In this document: piece by piece, positions 1 through 8,177 of the stretch
How the letters are laid out: each line of letters opens with the position of its first letter
Position numbering within the stretch: the stretch's first letter is position 1
Assembly (NCBI GenBank): GCA_022708005.1
Contig: JAKIZN010000011.1
Span: forward strand, 1-14,116
Origin: Bacteroidota bacterium
Lineage (GTDB): Bacteria > Bacteroidota > Ignavibacteria > Kapaibacteriales > UBA2268
Direction of reading: 5' to 3'
Length of the DNA: 14,116 nt
Made by a program: the position numbers and the translations under genes
Notes under the pieces: generated by a model
Told to the model about the DNA's origin: nothing
Database searches by the model: none
Seen by the model: the letters and a program-made list of their open reading frames with translations, nothing else

Positions 1-1
1 C

Positions 2-1000
2 TTGATTTTCGTGCTGCTATTTGCCGTGCTTATAATTGTCATCAAATCGTTGCGTAAAAGTTTAATTGCTATTTTCCAAAGAGTTATAGGCAAGTCCAAA
101 AGCAATTTCCTGAATTTTGCAGTAAATAAGCTAAAGAAAATTTTTGTTCCAATAGAATACTACGCATCTATTTATTTTTCAATTCAATACTTAGAGCTGC
201 ACGAAAAAGTCGAAAGGACAATCGACGTATTAGGACTGATAATTTTAATTTATTATGTCATAAAATTAGCGATGGCGGTTGTGGATTACGCCATTACTGC
301 CAAAATAGAAAGCTCTGAATCACCGAGTAAAGCTCATGCGATGCGTTCGGTTATCCCCGCAATTAATATTTCAATGTGGGTAGTGGGTTCTGTTCTATTG
401 CTGAAGCTTTTGGGATTTGACGTGTCGGCGATTGTCGCGGGACTTGGAATTGGTGGAATTGCCGTAGCTTTTGCGGCGCAGGGCATACTTGGCGATATAT
501 TTAGCTATATATCAATTATAGCAGATAAGCCTTTTGAAATAGGGGACTTAATCGATATAGACGGAATCGCTGGCAGAGTTACATATATCGGCATAAAAAC
601 TACTCGGCTTATAAGCGTTACTAGCGAGCAGCTTATAATTTCTAATTCAGATTTGACAAAGTCGAGAATTAGAAATTATCGGAAAATAGAAGAGCGACGC
701 GCTGAAATCATACTTGGCGTTGCATACAGCACTCCAGCCGAAAAGTTAGAAAAAGTGCCGATAATCATTAAAAATATCATCGAAAAAACTGATGGAGTGC
801 GGTTCGACCGCTCGCATTTTTATTCTTACGGCGACTTCAGCTTGAATTTTCAAACGATTTATTGGTGCATAGGCAGCGATTATTACGTTTTTATGGACAA
901 ACAGCAACATATTTTGCTTGAAATTTCCAAAGAATTTGAAAAAGAAAATATTGAATTTGCCTATCCGATACGCAAGATATTTACGAGCAGCAACGGATAA
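2..1000 (+). CDS. MscS-family mechanosensitive ion channel (5' end probably cut by window edge)
   Basis: Small-conductance mechanosensitive channel family: an inner-membrane homo-oligomer that opens under membrane tension to release solutes during hypo-osmotic shock. The visible 332 residues contain hydrophobic segments near residues 1-15, 75-95 and 115-135. They are followed by the Gly/Ala-rich pore helix (AGLGIGGIAVAFAAQGILGD, about 145-165), the most diagnostic part of MscS. Next comes the beta domain (PFEIGDLIDIDGIAGRV, then a T-R-L-I stretch ending SRIRNY), and an alpha/beta C-terminal domain. The frame is open to base 2, where a TTG could serve as start, but no ribosome-binding site can be seen because the window begins there, so the true N-terminus may lie upstream. 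The stop lies 10 bp from the stop of the convergent C25 peptidase gene; I see no hairpin terminator between them. The family call is secure; the subfamily is not resolved. Confidence 0.9.
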   Translation: MIFVLLFAVLIIVIKSLRKSLIAIFQRVIGKSKSNFLNFAVNKLKKIFVPIEYYASIYFSIQYLELHEKVERTIDVLGLIILIYYVIKLAMAVVDYAITAKIESSESPSKAHAMRSVIPAINISMWVVGSVLLLKLLGFDVSAIVAGLGIGGIAVAFAAQGILGDIFSYISIIADKPFEIGDLIDIDGIAGRVTYIGIKTTRLISVTSEQLIISNSDLTKSRIRNYRKIEERRAEIILGVAYSTPAEKLEKVPIIIKNIIEKTDGVRFDRSHFYSYGDFSLNFQTIYWCIGSDYYVFMDKQQHILLEISKEFEKENIEFAYPIRKIFTSSNG

Positions 1001-1010
1001 ATAGCGAATT

Positions 1011-4000
1011 TTAGCGCATTATCACAAATTTACCGTAAGCGTTATCGAAATAAAGGCTGTTCTTAATTCTTATCATATATAGATATAAGCCAGTCGGCAG
1101 CGAATTGCCGTAGCTATCGCGATTGTCCCAATCGATAATATTTTCGCCAACGGTAACTGGCTGCTCAAGTTCTCGCAGCAGTTCGCCCGCAAAATTATAT
1201 ATCGAAATTACCGCATTGCCTTCGTTTCTAGGCGATTGAACTGAAAATTTGAAATTAGAGCTATAGCTCGAAGGATTTGGATAAACATAATTATCTACAA
1301 TTTTGCCAGATCGCACTATTTTTAGCAAATATCGAAGTGTATCTTTATTAGACGAAGCATCTGAAAAATATACAAATACGGAATTGTCCGTTTCGGTTAA
1401 AGTATCGGGCAGAATAGTCAATTTTGCTTTCAACGGGCTGCCATGCTCGAATAGCTCAAGGTCGTATTTTCGTGTATTCGCGGCAGTCTGCATAGCTCCG
1501 TTAATTCTAACCAAAACGTCTGTGTTTCGCGTCAGCGGCAGAGCCGAATTATCATATATCTCAACTGTGATTTCTGGCGATGAACTTATATAATCGCCAT
1601 TAGCAATGTTTTTACCATCGAATTTTACTACTGCGGTTGGCTTGGCAGTATCCTCGAATATTGTAACGTGATTTTGCGTAACATTATTAAAATTAAACAG
1701 TTCGGCAATTGGCAGCTCGATAGATTTGCTCACTATCACTTCGCCAGAAAAATGTTCTGTGCCGAAAGCGCTGGCAAAATCAACGGCTGTATCTTTATCG
1801 ATAAAAGGAATAATTTGTTCAACTTCTGCCTTTGGGAAATTAGCACCAGAAAACGCGTGTTTCAGCTTAATATTTTCAGCCGAAGACCGCAGCGAAAGAT
1901 TACGTATTCGCGTAGATGAGCCAAGCGTATCGCCCCGCATCAAATTAGATTTATCTAATGCAGTCGCAGAGCGGACTATCGCAAGCTCTGGAGCAGGAAC
2001 TAATCGCAACGACACACGGCTAACTTTGCCCTCGGCTTTGTGGCTATCCCTTTCTAGCGAAATTTCAAAATTAGCAAATGGGTATAAATCGGCGGAAACG
2101 TCGGAAATATCTAACTCGCCAAAGTCCGATATATCCCTTTCTAATGTTGATGTTCCTTCAGCATTTGAAAAAGTTACTTTTGCAGCAACATGGGCGCCCT
2201 CATCGGCAACTCCTTGCAAATATAGACGTTTCCACTGCTTTGCTGGACCGAACATTTGAGATGTGGCTTTTCCGCGGCTTGCAAAAAATTTCAATGCACC
2301 TCTAACATAAGAAGAATCGTAATCATTTATCATTTCAAATACTTCGCTTGGGCTTGCTCCTTTGTATCCAACGAAAGCGTAAGATTTATTCATGCCTAAG
2401 CCGCCAGCCTTTGTGGCGCCAAATTGTTCTAATAGCGTTACAAGCGAATCTATATAAGCAATTCCTTTTTTAGGAGATAGCTCGACAAAGGCACGGTAGG
2501 ATTGCCCGCAATTTGAAATCATCACATAATCATCTTCCGTTACGGTATCCCGCAATAATCTAACGAAATTTTCAGCGTCTTCGAGGCTTTCCCAAGTATC
2601 ATATCGCATATATCTGCCTTTGGGATTATCAGTGTTTTTAGGTAAAATAACTACATTAATCCCGCGCAAATATTGATGATCGTAATAAATATCGTCGCCC
2701 AAAGCAATTTTGCCCCAAGAAGTAAATTTTCCTTCTGGGTCGCCATTGACGCTTAAAACATAGAAATCAACCTTTGGATTGCTAATAGAAAGTGCATTGC
2801 CCGACGTCGACATATTTTGGCAGTTCATTTCATTGAAATGCTCTGTGGTGAATAAACTTACATCTGTTTCCGAAATATCCTTTGTTGCATAAAACGGCTG
2901 AACAACTTCGTAGCCCTTCACTCCAGTACTTAAATTGAGCAAACTATACGATAAATAATACTCCTTTCCTTCGCTTAACGCTGCCTGCGGTCTCCAATCT
3001 ATATGGGTCTCATATTTTAATATTTGGCTGCTATCCGAGCTAACGACAAGATTAGTATCGCCATCGCTAATTGTATATATTTTAAAGAAATACTCAAATT
3101 GCGGAGCATTATCATGCAGAGCATTATCATTCGCAGTATCGTCAAGCGGATTTACGAAGCGAAATATTGGCTTGCTCGCCGATACGTTCCAATTAGTAAG
3201 CGGCTCTATCGGCATCAAATTTTGCGAATAAACATAAAATTTCGTTCTATATACATTGTCAGATAAATTAGCGTCAGCGAAGTTGTTGCACTCGATAAAC
3301 ATCTCTATGCTATGCTCGCCGGGCATACCCAGAATTGGCAAATCAAATCGGAAATTTTGATATGAACAAATTAAGTCATAATCAAGATATAGCGTATCGC
3401 TAATTGATTTATAAGTGCGAATTAGCCTCACGCGGAATGGCTTGCCGACAGCATAGCCGTTGTTGTAAAAACTGCCTATACAGCTTACTGTCTCATCGCT
3501 TTCTGTGGGCAAATTAGCATCGGCTCCCGAGCCGTATAAATGAACATCTTCATCTTGAAAGAACAAATCGGGCCTGTTGCCTAAACGTATGGATACCATT
3601 GGATCGCCCAGCAATTGCAGCAGTTCCCTTGTTGCTTTATAAACGCTATTATCGCCGTAGTTGCTGTCATACATCCGTGATTTTCCGTAATATAGAATAT
3701 CGCCAGCCCGACGCAAAGCAATGCGATAATCGAGCATACCGTCCATCATATAATTCATAATTGCTGCTGCGCCATCGACTAATCCAACTCCAGTAGAGCC
3801 AAAAGCCGCGACAAATCCGACATCTTTGGCAAGTATGTATGTTTCGTTTCTGCCATGCAAATCCAAAGGCTCGGCAAACGCACCGGCATTGCAAGCAAGT
3901 GTGGATAAAAATCCAGTTCTTTCCTTGTTGTTCATATACTCCACTTGCCAGCCGTCCAAATCAAACACTTGCGACGAAGCATGTCCGAAAAAGTGAGTCC

Positions 4001-6719
4001 ATATCACTCCACTATTCAAATGCGATAAAATCTTCGGACCTAACTCTTCGCTGCTAGCTTCTCTGCTTTCGATGCCCACCCAGACGGTATCGCCACACAC
4101 GGGATAAGGCACAACTTTATCGAACACGTCATACCGATAATTAGCAAACGAGCGTCGCTCCGTTTCGTCGCCACCGGAAAGAAACATGAAATTTTTCATC
4201 CAGCTTGCATTGGGCTGCTTTTCAAATGCTACGACTTTGTCGTAGTAACTTTTCACTTGTGCGGGCTCTTGTGCGGGAATTCTTCCGACAATTAAATCTG
4301 GATTATTAGGGTCATCGCTGTTCAGAAAGCTATACCAATAGTCCGTAACGGGTTGCCCAAAAGAAGGCACCCAATCTTCTCCTTTCGAGCCGGGGACTAT
4401 TTTGCGGGCGTCCCAAGATGCGTCGCCGACGATAAGCAAATATTGAAGTTTAGGTGGCGCCCAATTGTTATAGGCAAATTTTAAAAATTCTTTGATGGAA
4501 TGCGGTGATTTCTTGCCGTAGCCGAACTCTTTATATATGTCTTCTACGTCGATTGTTCTTACTTTTACTCCTTTGCCCTTGCGATATTGCTCAAATAGCT
4601 TTGCTTCGTTGATAAATTTACTATGCGAGATAATTACTAATTCTGCGGGGCTGAGATCACCTCTCAAATTAGAATTAGCCACGCTTTCTATGGCTGCATC
4701 TTCGATAGCAGAATCGGCAGCACAGAAAAGCGAGTAAGCCTTATTAGCTTCAAGGTTTATGCTTGCAGAAAAACTTCCAGCATTTTGAGCGGGAATAAAG
4801 CCATTTATCGAAGCGATACTTTGATTACTGTTTTCGTATATCTCCGAAGTTAAGCCTTTTTTGCAGGCAAATGACCAGTAGTTTCCTGCAACCGCAAGCG
4901 AAGCCATTTTGCTGCCTAAATTAACAAAATAATTGGCTAATCCCGCGGGCAACGGATAATCTGAATTGTATGCTGCTATAATTAGCGAAGAATCTGGCAA
5001 ATTAGATATTTGGCTTATTATTTCATTGCTATTGATTTCGCCGCTATAATGCCTTAAATTGAGTTTGCCCGAAATGCCTTTATATCCTAACAGCAGCCCA
5101 CTGCCTTCAAATCTTGCGAGCGAATCATTGACTAATACAACAGTAGCTGATTTTCCAGCTGACGCCACAAATCTGTAGCCTTCCGTTCCGCTTGCGATTA
5201 ATATCGCACTTGATATAGTATCAATTGCATACATTTTAGAGCTGCCAAATCCGCCGATATTAATTTTAGAATTTTCTCCTAAATGCGAAACATCAAATTG
5301 CACGAAGTCATTTATAACAAGCGGTTCAGCCTTGCCTTTAATGTTGAAATAATCAATGCCGAGCATACCGTTTGAAGTATCTACCCTTTTATTGATAATC
5401 CTAATAGAATTGCTTCCTGCATAAAACATATCGCGGCGCCCCTTGATAGATACGAAGTCGTCTGTCCACTTATTCAAGCTCACCGTTGAAACTGTATCGC
5501 CGTTCAGCAAGGTATTGAAATAATAAGATTGCTCGGGATCGATGCCACCAATTGCAACGCCAGAGCCAGATTTGGCAGTATTCAGCGTTCTATATTTATA
5601 TGATATTTCAAGTTCGCCATTAGCGGGAGGTATGAAATTGAAATTTTCGCTAAATTGCAATAGCGGGATTTCTCCGCTATGAGCAACCCTGTGCAGTTTA
5701 GCCCAATACCAGCCTTCAAATTGGTCGGTGCGCGGGAATATATCCACAGTGCCAAGAAAATATTCTTTTTCTTTTTCTATATGACAATTAACATCTACTT
5801 CTGTAATTTCCTTATCTGCAATGACTTGTGGCATAGCCTTTAATCGCAAAGGGCTGCTGCTTATGTCGTAACATAAATAAAACGCGGCTATATCTGTGTA
5901 ATTATCGAACCAAGTAGTGTCGCCTTTGGCTCGGCTTCCTATAAAAAGTATTTCGGCTTCGTCTGTTATCAAGCCATTTGGGGAATTAACATAAATTGGA
6001 TAATCTTCGCCATTGCGAAGTAAATGCAAGCCTGCGATGTCAAGGTCTCGCCATTCTGGTACGAGCGAAATAATCTTTGAAACAGCAATTTTGGCAATAC
6101 CGTCTTTTCGAGTAGATATTTTCAAATATTTAAGTTCAGGACGATACCATGAATTGCCTGCTTGGATTTGCTCGCTTTTTTTGAAATTTTCATTAGATAA
6201 TTCAATAAAATTCGCCTGGCGCGAGTTGATTAAATCAGCAAAAAAAGCTGGACTAATCGGGCTTTTGTCTGTGCTTGGGAGATAGTTAGCTTTGGAATTG
6301 AACTTTACATCAATAAATATAGAATCAGCGATATAAGCCTTGCCCTGCTTTGATACAAAGGGCTGTAGCAGAATATCGGCTATTTCTACTCCTCTTCTTG
6401 TCCCTAAAAAGTGCTTGTTTAATTGAAACGCTAAATCGTTTTTTGCAATGCCGTCTACTGGCAAAAGGTTTTCGCAGCTATATTTAACTGTCGCATCGTC
6501 AAACTTTGGCAAACCGAAGCTAAATCTGAGGCTAAAGGTATGCGTACCTGTATCGCGAAGCAGGTATTGCTCTGCTCCGTAATCGCTTTTTGTATCAAGC
6601 AATTTGGATAGTCCAGAAGCGCTAACGCTAAAGCCATTTGGATTTAATTCGACTTTGACTTCTGCCACAGCAAAATAATGGCAGCACAAAACTACCAACG
6701 CAAACAGCACTTTTCTCAT
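1011..6719 (-). CDS. C25 (gingipain/PorU-like) cysteine peptidase with T9SS sorting domain and ILEI-like domain
   Basis: A 1902-residue exported peptidase of clan CD family C25. The N-terminus is a signal peptide (MRKVLFALVVLCCHYFAVAE). A beta-rich region runs to about 690. The C25 catalytic domain covers roughly 690-1050: it opens with a LVIISHSKF stretch and contains LLIVGDASWD, the catalytic His in FFGHAS (H913) and the catalytic Cys in TLACNAG (C943). The 30-residue His-Cys spacing is close to gingipains. Around 1310-1460 is a segment with features of the ILEI/FAM3 fold (RGINVVIL, then YDTW, then DDYVMISNCG). Ig-like beta domains follow. About 1810-1902 is a T9SS type A sorting domain (YVYPNPSS, then ISIYNFAGELL, then GLYLYMI). 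PorU, the T9SS sortase, belongs to this family, but P. gingivalis PorU is much shorter and no porV is adjacent, so this may be a secreted paralogue. It starts 12 nt after the pyrB stop with only a weak GAG upstream; co-transcription is likely. Confidence 0.88.
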   Translation of the reverse strand: MRKVLFALVVLCCHYFAVAEVKVELNPNGFSVSASGLSKLLDTKSDYGAEQYLLRDTGTHTFSLRFSFGLPKFDDATVKYSCENLLPVDGIAKNDLAFQLNKHFLGTRRGVEIADILLQPFVSKQGKAYIADSIFIDVKFNSKANYLPSTDKSPISPAFFADLINSRQANFIELSNENFKKSEQIQAGNSWYRPELKYLKISTRKDGIAKIAVSKIISLVPEWRDLDIAGLHLLRNGEDYPIYVNSPNGLITDEAEILFIGSRAKGDTTWFDNYTDIAAFYLCYDISSSPLRLKAMPQVIADKEITEVDVNCHIEKEKEYFLGTVDIFPRTDQFEGWYWAKLHRVAHSGEIPLLQFSENFNFIPPANGELEISYKYRTLNTAKSGSGVAIGGIDPEQSYYFNTLLNGDTVSTVSLNKWTDDFVSIKGRRDMFYAGSNSIRIINKRVDTSNGMLGIDYFNIKGKAEPLVINDFVQFDVSHLGENSKINIGGFGSSKMYAIDTISSAILIASGTEGYRFVASAGKSATVVLVNDSLARFEGSGLLLGYKGISGKLNLRHYSGEINSNEIISQISNLPDSSLIIAAYNSDYPLPAGLANYFVNLGSKMASLAVAGNYWSFACKKGLTSEIYENSNQSIASINGFIPAQNAGSFSASINLEANKAYSLFCAADSAIEDAAIESVANSNLRGDLSPAELVIISHSKFINEAKLFEQYRKGKGVKVRTIDVEDIYKEFGYGKKSPHSIKEFLKFAYNNWAPPKLQYLLIVGDASWDARKIVPGSKGEDWVPSFGQPVTDYWYSFLNSDDPNNPDLIVGRIPAQEPAQVKSYYDKVVAFEKQPNASWMKNFMFLSGGDETERRSFANYRYDVFDKVVPYPVCGDTVWVGIESREASSEELGPKILSHLNSGVIWTHFFGHASSQVFDLDGWQVEYMNNKERTGFLSTLACNAGAFAEPLDLHGRNETYILAKDVGFVAAFGSTGVGLVDGAAAIMNYMMDGMLDYRIALRRAGDILYYGKSRMYDSNYGDNSVYKATRELLQLLGDPMVSIRLGNRPDLFFQDEDVHLYGSGADANLPTESDETVSCIGSFYNNGYAVGKPFRVRLIRTYKSISDTLYLDYDLICSYQNFRFDLPILGMPGEHSIEMFIECNNFADANLSDNVYRTKFYVYSQNLMPIEPLTNWNVSASKPIFRFVNPLDDTANDNALHDNAPQFEYFFKIYTISDGDTNLVVSSDSSQILKYETHIDWRPQAALSEGKEYYLSYSLLNLSTGVKGYEVVQPFYATKDISETDVSLFTTEHFNEMNCQNMSTSGNALSISNPKVDFYVLSVNGDPEGKFTSWGKIALGDDIYYDHQYLRGINVVILPKNTDNPKGRYMRYDTWESLEDAENFVRLLRDTVTEDDYVMISNCGQSYRAFVELSPKKGIAYIDSLVTLLEQFGATKAGGLGMNKSYAFVGYKGASPSEVFEMINDYDSSYVRGALKFFASRGKATSQMFGPAKQWKRLYLQGVADEGAHVAAKVTFSNAEGTSTLERDISDFGELDISDVSADLYPFANFEISLERDSHKAEGKVSRVSLRLVPAPELAIVRSATALDKSNLMRGDTLGSSTRIRNLSLRSSAENIKLKHAFSGANFPKAEVEQIIPFIDKDTAVDFASAFGTEHFSGEVIVSKSIELPIAELFNFNNVTQNHVTIFEDTAKPTAVVKFDGKNIANGDYISSSPEITVEIYDNSALPLTRNTDVLVRINGAMQTAANTRKYDLELFEHGSPLKAKLTILPDTLTETDNSVFVYFSDASSNKDTLRYLLKIVRSGKIVDNYVYPNPSSYSSNFKFSVQSPRNEGNAVISIYNFAGELLRELEQPVTVGENIIDWDNRDSYGNSLPTGLYLYMIRIKNSLYFDNAYGKFVIMR

Positions 6720-6731
6720 AAGGCATACTCG

Positions 6732-7646
6732 TTATTTATTCGAATCGAAAAGCATCGCAAGCAGTGCCATACGAACGTATAGCCCGTTTGCAGTCTGGCG
6801 AAAATACGCGGCACGGTGGTCGCTATCGACTTCGTGAGATATTTCCACAGAGCGCGGCAATGGGTGCATAATGATAGATTTTTCCTTCATTTTTCTTATT
6901 ACATCTATGTTGATGTTATATTGCTCCAAATCAATATGCCTATTGTATAATTTATCTCGCTCAATTCGAGTTTGGTAGATAACATCTACTTTGCCAATAA
7001 TGCTCGCAGCGCTGTTTAAAAGCTGATAGCCAATACCCTTTTCGTCCAAATGCTCCAATATATCACTCTTTATTTGCAACTCATCTGGAGCTACAAAATA
7101 AATTTTCACATCTTCAAATTTGCTCAAAAGATAAGTCAGCGAGCGGACAGTTCTGCCGTAATCGAGAGCTCCAATAAATGCAACAGCAAGTCCATCGATA
7201 GCTCCGCATTCGTGGTCTATCGTATATAAATCGAGCAACGCTTGGGTTGGGTGCTGTCCGCCGGAGCCGTCGCCAGCATTGATAATCGGCACATTAGATA
7301 TAGCAGCCGCCCGTTTAGCGCCGCCTTCTTTATAGTGCCTCAAAACTATCGCATCGCAATAAGTGGATATAATCCTGATAGTATCTTCAAGTTTTTCGCC
7401 TACTATTTCAGAAGAAAAATCCAAAGCGTGCTCAGTTGTCAGCACTTTGCCACCTAAGCGATACATAGCCGCTTCGAACGAGAATCGCGTGCGGGTGGAA
7501 GGCTTATAGAATAGCGAAGACATTATTTTGCCTTCGTAATCGCGAGTGCCACCACGAGCCACTATCTCTTTCATAGTGTCTGCTCGCTCAAATAGCTCTT
7601 TGATTATAGGAACTGTGAATTGCTGTGATTCCACTATATGCAACAT
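6732..7646 (-). CDS. pyrB: Aspartate carbamoyltransferase, catalytic subunit
   Basis: Catalyses carbamoyl phosphate + L-aspartate to N-carbamoyl-L-aspartate, the second step of de novo pyrimidine synthesis, in the cytoplasm. At 304 residues it has the normal length of the catalytic chain. Visible motifs: the carbamoyl-phosphate signature KPSTRTRFSFE (48-58), the RHYKEGGAKR stretch (103-112), QHPTQALLDLYTI (131-143), DYGRTVRSL (162-170), TRIER (226-230) and HPLPRS (261-266). Two positions differ from E. coli PyrB. The loop that carries Lys84 there reads SSEIVGEK here, putting Val82 at that position, and Gln231 there corresponds to Glu229 here. No regulatory pyrI is adjacent. The ATG at 7646 has a strong ribosome-binding site, AGGGGAG, 5 nt upstream. 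The gene probably heads a transcript that continues into the C25 peptidase gene. Confidence 0.93.
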   Translation of the reverse strand: MLHIVESQQFTVPIIKELFERADTMKEIVARGGTRDYEGKIMSSLFYKPSTRTRFSFEAAMYRLGGKVLTTEHALDFSSEIVGEKLEDTIRIISTYCDAIVLRHYKEGGAKRAAAISNVPIINAGDGSGGQHPTQALLDLYTIDHECGAIDGLAVAFIGALDYGRTVRSLTYLLSKFEDVKIYFVAPDELQIKSDILEHLDEKGIGYQLLNSAASIIGKVDVIYQTRIERDKLYNRHIDLEQYNINIDVIRKMKEKSIIMHPLPRSVEISHEVDSDHRAAYFRQTANGLYVRMALLAMLFDSNK

Positions 7647-7651
7647 TTCTG

Positions 7652-7658
7652 CTCCCCT
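7652..7658 (-). promoter_or_regulatory. Shine-Dalgarno site of pyrB
   Basis: AGGGGAG on the - strand lies 5 nt before the pyrB ATG. It is a near-ideal ribosome-binding site and supports the chosen start. Such strong sites are unusual for classic Bacteroidia, which rely mainly on A-rich leaders. Confidence 0.75.
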
Positions 7659-7675
7659 TTAATAGTAATTAAATA

Positions 7676-7710
7676 CAAATATAATCAAATAAAAGGAACT
7701 ATTGCAAAAA
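7676..7710 (-). promoter_or_regulatory. Bacteroidota-type promoter of pyrB
   Basis: On the - strand a TATATTTG (7683-7676) matches the -7 element TAnnTTTG of Bacteroidota at every defined base. A TTTTTG (7710-7705) lies 21 nt upstream of it, within the spacing known for the TTTG -33 element. Both sit in an AT-rich leader 30-65 nt before the pyrB ATG, giving a short 5' leader that keeps the Shine-Dalgarno site. No attenuator or PyrR-type hairpin is seen between promoter and ATG. The match is seen directly; promoter function is inferred. Confidence 0.6.
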
Positions 7711-7786
7711 TAAGAAAAAAAGTGAAAAAAATAGAGGCAAATAGTGCAATGGGGGAAATGTCTGTCTCGCACTAGGAAAGGCTTTA

Positions 7787-7963
7787 AGATGTCCTACACC
7801 TATTCTTGTCTGAATCACGATTCTCAAGATTAAAGGGTTAACAAGATGATTTTCGCCTGCTATTCACTTTTCTTTCTTCTTATCCTGATAATCATATAAT
7901 CCTGATAATCCTAATTCAGACTGTAAAAATAGATGCCCTACACCTCGAAGGTGTAGGACATCT
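7787..7963. repeat. Nested inverted-repeat (MITE-like) element
   Basis: The outer arms are a perfect 15-bp inverted repeat: AGATGTCCTACACCT at 7787-7801 and its reverse complement at 7949-7963. Inside lies a second, longer imperfect inverted repeat: 7808-7847 against the reverse complement of 7882-7921, matching at about 31 of 40 positions and beginning GTCTGAAT on both arms. The central loop is about 34 nt. There is no coding capacity. The structure fits a non-autonomous mobile or REP-type unit; no transposase is present in the window. Confidence 0.65.
7931..7963. repeat. 33-bp hairpin repeat, copy 1
   Basis: Two 15-bp arms, AGATGCCCTACACCT and AGGTGTAGGACATCT, surround a CGA loop with a single mismatch in the stem. 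The whole 33 bp is the exact reverse complement of 12346-12378. No T-run follows on either strand, so it is not a standard intrinsic terminator. Confidence 0.85.
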
Positions 7964-7989
7964 GGAAAATACGGACGCTCTTACCTGTT

Positions 7990-8080
7990 ACCTTATGAGA
8001 CAGCCCCATCTTACAACCAAATATTTCCTTATGGATACGCATTCAGATAGAGTTTCTAATGTATTATTTGGAGTTAATCC
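7990..8080. repeat. Right-end repeat, copy 1
   Basis: It opens with ACCTTATGAGACAGCCCC, identical to 12641-12658. After a short divergent stretch it continues with TTTCCTTA, GATACGCA, TCAG, CTAAT, ATTATTTGG and TTAATC in the same order as copy 2. It is in the same orientation as copy 2. The opening sequence resembles insertion-sequence or MITE termini, but no transposase gene is linked. Confidence 0.7.
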
Positions 8081-8177
8081 CGTAACCGTGTTCAGACATT
8101 TCTTCGACAAAAAAACGTTTTGTTTTTATGAGAAAAATCGCTTATTTTATATTTTTTTTTACAAACATTAAAATATT

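Larger units (their letters stand above)
7738..8080. repeat. Intergenic composite repeat block A (non-coding)
   Basis: The stretch between the pyrB promoter and the leader of the PNGase-like gene holds no credible gene. It begins with CAAATAGTGCAATGGGG (7738-7754), matched at 15 of 17 positions by 12298-12314. A 15-bp hairpin arm begins 49 bp in (48 bp in block B). A nested inverted-repeat element and a complete 33-bp hairpin follow, then a right end beginning ACCTTATGAGACAGCCCC (7990-8007) and continuing to about 8080 with clear similarity to 12641-12728. The block therefore looks like a diverged relative of the region downstream of gdhA's promoter. Exact ends are uncertain. Confidence 0.7.

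Noticed and set aside
1726..2259. Open frame of 177 codons on the + strand opposite the C25 peptidase gene
   Set aside because: It lies wholly antisense to a well-supported gene, shows no domain or membrane pattern, and has no ribosome-binding site. The same applies to the other short frames inside pyrB, gdhA and the PNGase-like gene.
7931..7963. Hairpin as intrinsic terminator
   Set aside because: The stem is strong, but no T-run follows on either strand and it stands upstream of both flanking genes (divergent pyrB and PNGase-like gene), where no transcript needs ending.
7762..8003. CTGTCTC (7762-7768) and GAGACAG (7997-8003) as terminal inverted repeats of an insertion sequence
   Set aside because: Only 7 bp match, the flanking bases do not align at the same spacing, and there is no transposase reading frame between them.
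8112..8121. AAAACGTTTT palindrome upstream of the PNGase-like gene as an operator
   Set aside because: A 10-bp palindrome of this composition is expected by chance in such an AT-rich leader, and there is no second copy near another gene.
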